Assembly: GCA_019426215.1 (NCBI GenBank)
Contig: CM033399.1
Span: 22,019,022-22,083,021 of the forward strand
From: Buddleja alternifolia
Taxonomy: Eukaryota > Streptophyta > Magnoliopsida > Lamiales > Scrophulariaceae
Reading direction: 5' to 3'
DNA length: 64,000 bases
Numbering within the stretch: position 1 is the stretch's first letter; the number at the start of each line of letters is the position of its first letter. Of the stretch, positions 10,381 to 19,534 are shown piece by piece. The notes under the pieces are model-generated. The model did no database searches and had not been told where the DNA came from. It saw only the letters and a program-made list of their open reading frames with translations. The position numbers were made by a program, and so were the translations under genes.

Positions 10381-10744
10381 CGTTGATTTGAGGTTAATGT
10401 GTTTCAGTATTTGTAGTCCAACAAGGTTTCAAATTAGTCATTGTGATCGTGTTACGTACGGAATCCTAGGCTTAATTGAATTAGAATTAATTTAGATTTG
10501 AGATTCACATTTTACCATCTATATATGTATTCTATTTTAAGGACCCGTAAGGCCACCAAACAAGACCGTATTTACAATTTCCAAAATCAGTTTTGCTTTT
10601 CCAAAATTTGGGAACATTTTTAGCATTAACATTAAATTAATTCGGTTACAACATATTATATTAATGTTTGATAAAACTTAACCAATGCATTGTAATAAAA
10701 TTAAATTATTCAAACAAATTTAATATCTTTTTATGTATATCTTG

Positions 10745-10747
<3 letters not shown>
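10381..10747. other. AT-rich intergenic region
   Basis: No ORF or recognisable element. It lies between the upstream region of the coiled-coil gene and the (TA)n tract at the 3' end of the LINE. Confidence 0.5.

Positions 10748-10785
<38 letters not shown>
10748..10785. repeat. (TA)n microsatellite at the LINE 3' end
   Basis: About 19 TA units, directly adjoining the 3' end of the minus-strand LINE, where a poly(A) tail would be expected. It may be the element's simple-repeat tail or the target site. Confidence 0.85.
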
Positions 10786-10789
<4 letters not shown>

Positions 10790-10937
10790 GTGGGACAAAA
10801 AGCAGAAGAAATAAAAAAGATACAAAAGACAGTGAGCTAACAGATGCTCAACCAAAAGAAACAAGCTCCTCCTTCAGTATTTCCAGGAGGCTTTCCGGGG
10901 GTTCATCCCATAACTCAATCCTATTTGATTGCTCATG

Positions 10938-12321
10938 TCAAAGTTTGGCTAGATGATCAGCACAAAAATTCCCCTCCCGCCATGTGTGCTCAACTTTGAC
11001 CTCCCATGGAAGTTTCAGCATGCTTTTGCAATCCCTAGTAATGTTGCAAAGAGGATGGTCCTCGTTTTCCTCTATAGTGATAAGTCGCCAAGCCACCTCC
11101 GAATCCGTTTCAACTCTCAGTTTCTGAAACCTCCGTTCCCATGCAATCTTTAAACCTTCCCTGATTCCCAAGAGCTCAGCCGTGTTGATAGAAGTGTTCC
11201 CCAGACAAATAGTAAAACCCCGTATCCATTGTCCTTTATCATCCCGTATGATTCCACCAGCTGTAGCCGAGTTATGCTGAGTGAGGAAACTGCCGTCTGT
11301 GTTCAATTTAAACCATCCCAAAGGTGGAGGGGTCCATTTCACATTAACACGCTTAGGCAAGAGTTGTAATGAAATCTTACGAGCTGCCAACAAGTCGCTA
11401 ACCAATAATTTGATGGACAAAGCAATTTCCTTTGGGTTTTCCGATTTATTATTGAAGATAAAATTATTACAGGATAGCCAAATTATCCAAATGGTGGCCA
11501 CAAAAAAGAGGTTCCAATCACAAGAAGGGTGCACAATATTGTCAAAGTTCAAGTTCAATAAATTCGGAAGCCAATTAGTCCTATTAGTGGTCCAAAAATA
11601 AGGAAATCCGGGGGTTTAATGACAAATTCCCAAACCATTTTCGCATTAAGACAGTCAATAAGGGTGTGGACAACATCTTCTCTATGCCGATTACATCGAG
11701 AACACAAATCATTTGGAGCAAAATTTCTATCAAATCGAAGAGAGTTAGTTAACAACTTATTGTGATTGCAAAGCCAAAGAAACAACTTAAATTTTTGTGG
11801 TCCTTTAAAATTCCATATCCAATTCCAACTAGCAGGGGGGATGTTATCTAACTCTATGTGAGGACTCATCATATTGTAAGCTGATTTGCATGAAAAGATC
11901 CCATTTGAAGAACCCCCCCCCCCCCCCAGATTTGGTTATCTTCCTGCTCTCTATGATGGGGAATAGGAACACTAAGAATGTGATTCTTAACTTCAATAGG
12001 AATGTTCGTTTTAATTTGAGATAAATCCCAACCACCCTCGTTATCCCAAAGATCCGAGATGACAAGGCTAGTGTCTTCTTCCATGATATCCGAACCAATG
12101 ATGTCGTATAAGGTGGAAGAATCAAGCCACTTGTCAAACCAAAAAGAGATTTTAGAACCGTTACCAATTCTCCAAAAAACTGAGTCACCAATAGCTTTGG
12201 TGCTCCGGACAACTCCTTTCCAAAGGCTCGACGAGTTGGGCTTCGGGTAATGATCAAAAATCGAAGTCGACGAGCGAAAAGGAATCATCATTTTTGAAAA
12301 CCCTCCACCCCGTTTTGGCAA
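10938..12321 (-). pseudogene. LINE zf-RVT and RNase H region, frame-broken
   Basis: 12321-11869 continues the post-RT region (SVFWRIGNGSKISFWFDKWL). 11872-11555 is the zf-RVT domain, with WNWIWNFKGPQKFKLFLW and a Cys/His pair set CSRC...HREDVVH...DC. 11558-10938 is a plant RNase H-like domain: FKLNTDGSF with the first Asp, NTAELLGIREGL with the Glu, VETDSEVAW with the second Asp, and REGNFCADHLA with the last Asp. The join between the first two pieces falls at a run of 15 C (plus strand), where a one-base length change switches between frames. Confidence 0.85.
11913..11927. repeat. 15-nt poly-C run
   Basis: A homopolymer inside the LINE ORF (poly-G on the coding strand) at the exact site of a frame change. 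It may be a true mutation, a length polymorphism or a sequence-assembly error. Confidence 0.9.
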
Positions 12322-14097
12322 GCATCGCCATGTTGGCTTTACGAGATTCCCTCAGGCCAAGACCACCTTGTCTTTTATTGCGAATAACCTTGTCCCAACC
12401 CACTAAGTGGACTTTCTTGATATTATCAATAGATCCCCACAGAAAGTTTCTATTGAGTTTGTCAAGTTGGTCACACACTTTAGTCGGAATCCAATTCATG
12501 TGCATAGTGTAAGTGGAGAGAGCCGAAGTAACCGATTGAATAAGTGTGGTCCTAGCGGCAAGATTCAGATTCTTAGCTTTCCAGCCTGAGAGTCGCTTCT
12601 GCACTCTCTTGACTAACTCTCGATAGTTATCGCTACTATTTCTAGAATGAGTGACCTTGACTCCTAAATATTTTCCAAGATGGAGGGTGGTACGAAAACC
12701 CAAAATATCCGTCACACAAGAACGGACAGCGTAAGCAGTTTTTGGGGCAAAGAAGATGGAAGATTTGGATGGACTAATTCGAAGTCCTGACGCAAGACAA
12801 AACCGGTCCAAAACTTTGTTGATTGCATTAGCCGATTTAGTATTAGACTTAGCCACTAGAATAATATCATCCGCAAAGAACATATGGGAGATGCTAGGGC
12901 CACTTCGACCAAAAGAAATTGGGTCCCACTTGTTGTCATACACAACTTCTTCAATTAAATAAGAAAGACGTTCCATGCAAAACACGAAGAGGTAAGGATA
13001 AAGGGGATCCCCTTGCCTAAGGCCACAAGTCGGCTCAATAGGGTCAAGAGGTTCCTCATTCCAAAGAATTCGAAGGTGCGCAGATTTGACACAACTCATG
13101 ATTAGATTAACAAGGTTAGAAGGCACATTGAAAAACCGAAGAGTCTCATCTAAAAATTCCCAACGGATCCTATCATAAGCTTTTTCAAGGTCAAGTTTAA
13201 TAATCATACTACCCTTTCTACTTTGCGAGGCCGAAAGAGAGTGGGCGAGCTCTTGAAGGACAATGATATTGTCGTGAGTGCTATGACGCGGGATAAAACT
13301 AGCTTGATTAGGACGAATCAAATTATTCATGAAGGGCTTAAGCCTTAACACAATAGTTTTCGTGAGGATTTTAAAAAGGACATTGCAAAGAGCAATAGAG
13401 CGAAATTGAGAGATAGATTCCGGGCGGTCAACTTTGAGGATAAGCGAGATGAAAGAAGCGCCAAGAGAAGTGGGGATTTTACCTAAAGCCCACGCCTCTT
13501 GAAAACTAAAAAAACATGTTGACCAACTTTGTCCCAAAATTTTTGGTAAAAGAAAGCTTAACAACCATCCGGACCCGGGCCCTTGTAGGGACTCAAGGAC
13601 GAAACCACTTTATGAACTTCATCTTTGTCCACTCGAGATGAGAGGGCTCGGATGTCTTCCATACCCAAAGTACGTTGAAACGGACTACAAAGGAGAGGAT
13701 CATTACCCAAGCACACTTCCCCGGCAAAAAGGTTTTGGAAATGGCTCTTAATATGCTCTTTAAGAATCGAGCTCTCGGCACACCATTCCCCATCAATTTT
13801 GAGAGCAAAGATTTTGTTTCTACGCCTTCTACATATAGTGGATAAGTGGAAAAACTTAGTATTTTTGTCACCAAATTGTAACCAATTAACTCGAGACTTT
13901 TGGAACCAAATCATCTCCTCTTGTTTCAAAATGAGATTGTATTCATTGATGAGATCATTTTCAAGCAAGGAGAGGGCGACACTATCTATAACCGTAAGTC
14001 TTTTTTGGACCCCTAGAATCCTAGCCAAAAGTTGTCTTTTCTTTGCAAACACATTACCAAAAACCTTTTTGTTCCACACCCTCATTTCCTTAGGCAA
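12254..14097 (-). pseudogene. LINE reverse transcriptase, frame-broken
   Basis: Part 1 (14097-13558) is the EN-RT linker ending in YKGPGPDG, the motif before the RT fingers, where a stop interrupts. Part 2 (13564-12254) carries RT blocks in order: FRSIALCNVLFKI; LDLEKAYDRIRWEF (first catalytic Asp); GLRQGDPLYPYLF; FFADDIILVA (the catalytic DD); and LGKYLGVK. The frame is lost again near a T-run at about 12270. All catalytic residues are present but the polypeptide is not continuous, so no active enzyme is expected. Confidence 0.85.
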
Positions 14098-14109
14098 AAC
14101 GTTAAGGGC

Positions 14110-14560
14110 TTAAAAAACATTGTTACTTTTGGAGAAAATATTATCAATGACATTCACATAATCAGGGTGGGTTGTCCAAGCAAGTTCAAAACGAAAGGGC
14201 TTAGATAGGGGTGAAAGGTCAATATCTTGGCTACAAACCATAATTGGGTGGTGATCGGAGCAAATGCGAGGAAGGTGAAGAACCGAACCCTCCGGAAATT
14301 GCAACCTCCAATCCTCATTGGCTAATGCTCTATCAAGGCGCTCCTGGACCTCGGTTTGACCCGCCCTAGTGCGAATCCATGTGAATTTTGGACCCTTAAA
14401 ACCCAAGTCAATTAAGTTACAGTTATCAATGTCCTGCGAAAACCTATTGCACCTACTCCAGTTTGCCAAACTCCCTCCCTTCTTCTCATGCACACTTCGG
14501 ATATCATTGAAGTCGTCAAGAAGCAGCCAAGGTTTCTAGACTTAGGAACTACACGCTTTG
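14110..14560 (-). pseudogene. LINE endonuclease remnant
   Basis: WLLLDDFNDIRSVHEKKGGS corresponds to the conserved 'W.L.GDFN.I....EK.GG' block of L1 endonucleases. It is followed by LIDLGFKGPKFTWIRTR (equivalent of 'DLG..G..FTW'), LDRALAN and SDHHPIMV (the catalytic 'SDH.P' block). The N-terminal half of the nuclease fold is absent. The frame closes at a TAA at 14110, and the same frame resumes four codons later. Confidence 0.8.
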
Positions 14561-14696
14561 ATATTATTCCAAAGCTCTTCCTTGCTGCGTCGATTCTGCT
14601 GAGCATACACGCCGGAGCACAACCAACCCTCCCCAAACTTTGGTCCTATCAACGCATGAATCACCTCTGGTAGGACCGCCATAATTTGGACATGAA

Positions 14697-15186
14697 TTTA
14701 CTACAATATAACGCTGAATTTTGAATATATATATATATATATATATATACTTTTAATGCTCTAATTTACTATAATATAACGCTGGATTTTGAATTCAGGC
14801 ACGCCATATTTTGACAATATATATTTATTATTATTACTCTAATTTACTACAATATGTGTTTGAATTAATTCCAACATATATTGTAGTAGATATTCGGTAT
14901 TAAAGAAAAATTATATATGTATTTTAATACTCTATTTTACTACAATATATGTTTGAATTAATTCCAACATAGTCTAAATAAACATAAAAGATATTAATTT
15001 GAAATAATTTAATTTTGTGGCGATGCGTTAGTTGAAGTTTGTCAAATATTAATATAATGTGTTGTCATCAAATTAATTTGATCGTAGTATTAAAGATACT
15101 TTTAATTAATATTTGAAGTAATTAATATTGATGCAGTGGGTAAAGTTTAACTAATTTCTGTAAAAAAAAAATTGAAAAAGAAATAA
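14697..15186. repeat. AT-rich spacer with short dispersed duplications
   Basis: Several imperfect copies of 'ctctaatttactacaatata' occur around 14698, 14760, 14840 and 14930. A 34-bp repeat 'tgtttgaattaattccaac' is found at about 14855 and 14948. A (TA)n tract lies at 14725-14749. There is no gene. Part may be the target region of the LINE. Confidence 0.6.
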
Positions 15187-15228
15187 ATGGTGAAGATGAT
15201 ATGTCCAGACTCAATCCCGTGTCAAGCC

Positions 15229-16979
15229 CTATATATTGATCCCACAAATTGGAGGGCATTGCCCAATCTGAAGATGAAGGCCCCTCATCTCGGGATAGTA
15301 ATCTCTGGTAGCATAGGAATCACCAAAAGTCGAAGACGATGGTCCACAAGTGGCGGTGGGAGGAACTTGACTCGAAGTCGAAGGTTCGCCCCAACACGGA
15401 CGTGCGTGACGCCGTCTTAGCTCTTCGTCATCCTCTGAATCCTCTACATCCTCGATGTCTCTTTCGACGCTACTTCTCCTCTGTGGAAGCATGTCTTCAC
15501 TGCGTCTCTGATCAAAATGAACATCGGATACTGCATCAGAACAACGGCTACATGTGACCATCCGAGAAAGCTGGGTAAGACCCAATCTGATTGACCCTAG
15601 TATCCCCTCAGAAGCAGTCCTCGTTCGAGGGGAATCTTGGACAAGGCCTTGCCATTGTTGATTATGAATATTCTGTAAAAGATGACAAAAGCATAAGACA
15701 AAGTACAACTTATATGTAATGTAATGATAGACTCACAATTATATATACTAACCACATTATGCAATAAAGGCGCCGACCCTGTTTGGAAGCCGACACTCAA
15801 CTTATCCAACTGCTTTGAAATATAACGACGTGTGATCCTATCATACCACTCGTCGTATTCCTCTGTTGTGCCCGTACCCACGTTTTCTACCACAACCTGA
15901 TGTAATCGGTCATTCCATTGGTCGATAAAGATCCTATGAAAATTGGACCAATCCTCATTTTTCCTCCTAGAACGGTCAACCCTATTGTACTCTGGGTGTG
16001 TATATAAGTGTGGAATTTCTTATCGGAATCCAAACTGTTGAAGAACACGCTCTGGACGATGATACTCTCCACAAAGGCAAGGAATACCATGAGAACCGAT
16101 GCTCTCCACACATGAGGGGCCAAACACTCAGGTGGCAATTTAGGAATGTCAGGATCATCGAAATTGTATAAGTTCCAAACAAACTGAAATAAGAAAATTG
16201 AACAAGAATAATTTTAATACAAGAGCCTTATATAACTTCGAAATATAATGACGTGAAAACAATCTTTTACTCACATGATGATAGGTCATCTGATCTAATG
16301 CTTCTCTAGATGCCACTACAACGCCTGTCATTGTTCTTGTATTACTCACGGGTCGATACCACCTACAACATCATTAATGCAAATAAATAAAAAATAATGG
16401 TTGTTTGTGAATTAAAAATCCTATTTAGATAAATTACCGGCTCCCATAAGGAACTCGTGCAATTGTTATTTGGATCAATCAGTGCCATTTCACGTGGAAC
16501 CCTGCTTGGCCTGATAACAATTATCCGTGACCATGCCCACAACTGTTAAACATAAATACATTAATTTATTAAACATTGAATATTTTAGCGAAAGATATAA
16601 CAACAAAAAAATATTATATTATACCTGTAACAATGGTATTGTACCACACATAGAATTGGAATCCCTTCGGGAGGCTTTACATAGTTGACGGTACAAATAC
16701 TCTCAATGAGTGCAGTCACGAGTGTCATATCATTTCTAAGCTGGCCACACTTGGTTAACAAGTAAAAGCGGTAAAACCCCATTTGATGAAGTTTTTGTAA
16801 GACTCGAGGATGTGGTGATGTTCGGATTTGACCATTTGAAAATAATGAGAATTCGCTCGTCTAGCTCGCAATACTCTAACATCCCCTGAAAATACTAACT
16901 CAGACCTATGGCTTGCCTGATCCGCCAACACACTAGAATCTACAGGCCCATATATATCACGATTGTACAAATTTGTCAT
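15229..16979 (-). pseudogene. plant mobile domain (PMD/MAIN-like) gene, decayed
   Basis: Five exon-like blocks with good splice borders can be read: 16979-16625 (MTNLYNRDIYGPVDSS...QASHRSE..., GFYRFYLLTKCGQLRNDM); 16542-16438 (LWAWSRIIVIRPSRVP); 16362-16275 (RPVSNTRTMTGVVVASREALDQMTYHH); 16183-15753 (FVWNLYNFDDPDIPKLPPE, WYDRITRRYIS); 15672-15229 (acidic, Ser-rich tail). These match the plant mobile domain found in MAIN/MAIL1 proteins, in 'phosphatase 7 long form' homologues and in many transposon-borne copies. The frame is broken near 16775, within 16050-15990 (including a TAA after FGF), and at the exon 2/3 phase. Proteins of this group act in gene silencing, but this copy looks dead or transposon-derived. 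Confidence 0.7.
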
Positions 16980-17375
16980 CCTGCATTTATAAAATATAGC
17001 AAGTACAATTAGAATACAATGAATTAATTAGATTATTATCCACTATTCTAAACACTAAAAATTCAAATTTATACCCAAATTATATCGTATCAAAGTTCAA
17101 TAATCAACACTAAAATTTGACTAAATTAATCAACACTTAAAAATTAAACATAAAAATTCAAAATCATAGCTAAAGCCTAAATGTTATATACCTACAAATT
17201 TGTATAAAATTATATCAAAGTTCAATAATTAAAACTAAATTCAAATTATACCTAAAAATAAGAAATTCTAACTAAAATTATACCAAACAGTTCGACATAA
17301 TACCTAAAACATTATCTCAAAATTGTACTTAAAAAACTAAATAGTCCATGAAATTTTAGTTAGTCTTAAATTTTA
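16980..17375. other. AT-rich spacer
   Basis: No ORF. It has repeated 'aaattcaaa.t.atacc' type sequence and would be the upstream region of the decayed PMD gene. Nothing else was recognised. Confidence 0.5.
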
Positions 17376-17559
17376 GGAAAAATTACGCCCACACCCCCTG
17401 CAGTTAGGGTTAATTACAAATATACACCCAACTTTTTTTTATTACCCACACTCCCTGTAATTTGCAAACGTTTACATCCATCAATCACCATTAGGGTTAC
17501 ACAAGGGGTCTGTTCAAAATTTTGTGATCTGATTAGAATGCCCATATATATATATAATA

Positions 17560-18640
17560 TTATTGATTTTTTTAATCAAAAATTGAAAGTTTGAAAATAG
17601 AAAAGAAAAAAATACAAAAAATATTTAGTAAATGTTTACAATATTAGAAATTAATATATAAATACTAGAAACTCTCTGAAAAATATAAAATTTATTTAGT
17701 CAATATAAAAAATTATTAAAAGTATCTTGAAATTATAAAAAGTATTTAGGAAATGTTAAAAATAAATTGAAAACATATAAAAATAGTTAGTAAATCTTAA
17801 GAAATTATTACAAAAATATTCAAATTTAGTAAATATTAGAAATTATTATAGTAAATACAAAAAATATTTAGTAAATATTAGAAATTATTATAAACATATT
17901 AGAAAATATCTTAAACATATAAAAAATATTTAGTAAATGTTAAAAAAAATTGAAAGATATAGAAAAAATTTAGTAAATGTTAGATACTATTATAAAAATA
18001 TTCAAAATTTTGCAAATATTAGAAATTATTGTAGTAGATAGAAAGAATCTTTAGTAAATATTTGAAATTATTATAAAAATATTAGAAAATATCTTTAAAA
18101 TATAAAAAAAAATTAGTTAATAACAGAAATTATGTAAAATATCTTAGAAATATAAAAGTACATAGTAAATGTTAAACAATTTCTGAAAAAATACAAAAAA
18201 AAAATATTTAGTAAATCTTAAAAAACATTATAAAAATATTCTAGATTTAGTCAATATTATAAATTATTATACTAAAAAGAAAAATGTTTAGAAAATATTG
18301 GAAATTATTATATAAATATTAAAAAATATATTTTAAATATATAAAATAGTAGTAAGTGTTAAAAAATTCTGAAAAATGGAGAAAAGATTTAGTAAATGCT
18401 TGATATTATTATAAACACATTCAAAATCTAGTAAATATTAGAAATTAGTGAATAAAAAAAATATTTAGTAAATATTGGAAAATATCTTTAAAATATTTAG
18501 TTAGTAATACAAATTATGAAAAAAAATCTTAAAATATAAAAAGTATTTAGTAAATGTTAAAAAAGTTATAAAAATATAAAAAAAATATTTTGTAAATGTT
18601 AGAAATATTTTAAAAAATATTCAAAGTTTAGTAAATGTTA
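17560..18640. repeat. diverged AT-rich minisatellite
   Basis: Many variants of 'aaaaatatttagtaaatgttaaaaa' and 'ttagaaattattataaaaatattc' alternate at roughly 50-70 bp spacing across about 1 kb inside the TIR element. Non-coding. Confidence 0.75.
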
Positions 18641-18739
18641 AATTTAATATTCTATAGTCTCAGATATATTTTCAGAATAATTTAACATTTAATTTATATA
18701 AAATATTATTTTTGAATTTGAAAATTTGAAAATAAAATG

Positions 18740-19075
18740 AAAAAAGATGGAAAATGCAGCGATGAAGATAACCGCCATGGAAGAAGACGACTGCAATATC
18801 CATTTCCCCACTGCCACTGCCCCTGTCATGCACCACAACCCCGCCACCTCGGTACCCTAAAGCTTGAGATCGATTCGAATCGAATTGATTAAAACCGATT
18901 CAATCAATCTGATAAAACACGATCGAAATCGATTCGTTTTGAAACAAACTTGTTTCAACAGACGAGGACGTAGACCAATGCATGGTGGTGGGACGGATGC
19001 ATGGTGATGGGAAGCAGTGGTGGTGCGAGGTGGCATCGGTGGGCTGTGGCCAAATAGTTAAAGACGAAGAAGACA
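18740..19075. other. GC-normal island inside the TIR element
   Basis: A block of about 330 bp with coding-like composition within otherwise very AT-rich DNA. It includes gatggaaaatgcagcgatg, ccactgccactgcccctg, and a twice-occurring 'gcatggtggtggga/gcatggtgatggga'. It also carries a gaatcgattcg-like palindromic cluster (18868-18935). There is no ORF above 80 codons that I trust. It is a candidate for a captured gene fragment. Confidence 0.4.
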
Positions 19076-19534
19076 ACTTGTGTTTCTTTTCTATTTTATT
19101 TTTTATTTTTATTTTCACTTTCTTTTAGTTTTTGATTTCATTTTTGCTTTACTTTTTTAGGATTTAGTCAAGGGCTTTTTTGACTTTTCGACAGTTCCAT
19201 AGGGCAAACTCCATCATATTTTGCAAATTACTGGGAGTGTGAGTAGTAAAAAGAAGTTGCGGATATATTTGTAATTATATCTAAATACAGGGGTGTGGAC
19301 GTAATTTTCCCTAGGATTATTCCACTCCCTCCCATTTTGGTTTCCTTCGAACCCTTCATTTCCTTTTCCTACTGAAGCAGAGGCCTCCTCCCTCTTAAAC
19401 AAGATAAGGTTGCACCAATAATATCTCTTCAATCTCTCTCTCACATTCAACAAATGGAGTAGCTTAGATATTTAAATCAATCAAAAATTCCCAAATCCCC
19501 TTCGTTCTTTTTCTTCATCTCTCCACTTCTTTCC

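Larger units (their letters stand above)
10786..14690 (-). mobile_element. L1-type LINE, 5'-truncated and inactive
   Basis: In minus-strand order it holds the end of an AP-endonuclease domain, a linker, reverse transcriptase, a zf-RVT domain and a plant-type RNase H (RVT_3), which is the layout of plant L1 LINEs with a 3' RNase H. ORF1 and the first half of the endonuclease are missing, the usual 5' truncation from incomplete reverse transcription. The ORF is broken by two in-frame stops (14110 and 13558) and by frameshifts near 13500, 12270, 11920 and 11610, most lying in mononucleotide runs. The 3' end abuts a (TA)n tract. No target-site duplication was certain. Confidence 0.85.
17376..19311. 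mobile_element. non-autonomous TIR element (MULE-like), possible Pack-MULE
   Basis: About 95 bp at the left end (ggaaaaattacgcccacacc...ccctgtaatttgcaaa) is an imperfect inverted copy of the right end (19311 back to about 19215: gggaaaattacgtccacacc...cccagtaatttgcaaa). Long TIRs with this 'aattac..cc.cacccc' start are typical of plant Mutator-like elements. There is no transposase inside. The left interior is an AT-rich minisatellite. The right interior (18740-19070) is a GC-normal island unlike the rest, possibly captured host sequence. Flanking 9-bp duplications could not be aligned convincingly. Confidence 0.7.

Noticed and set aside
10748..14749. Target-site duplication of the LINE
   Set aside because: (TA)n tracts occur at both ends, so any short repeat there is uninformative.
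17367..19320. 9-bp target duplication around the 17376-19311 element
   Set aside because: taaatttta and taggattat match at only 4 of 9 positions; shifting the boundary did not help.
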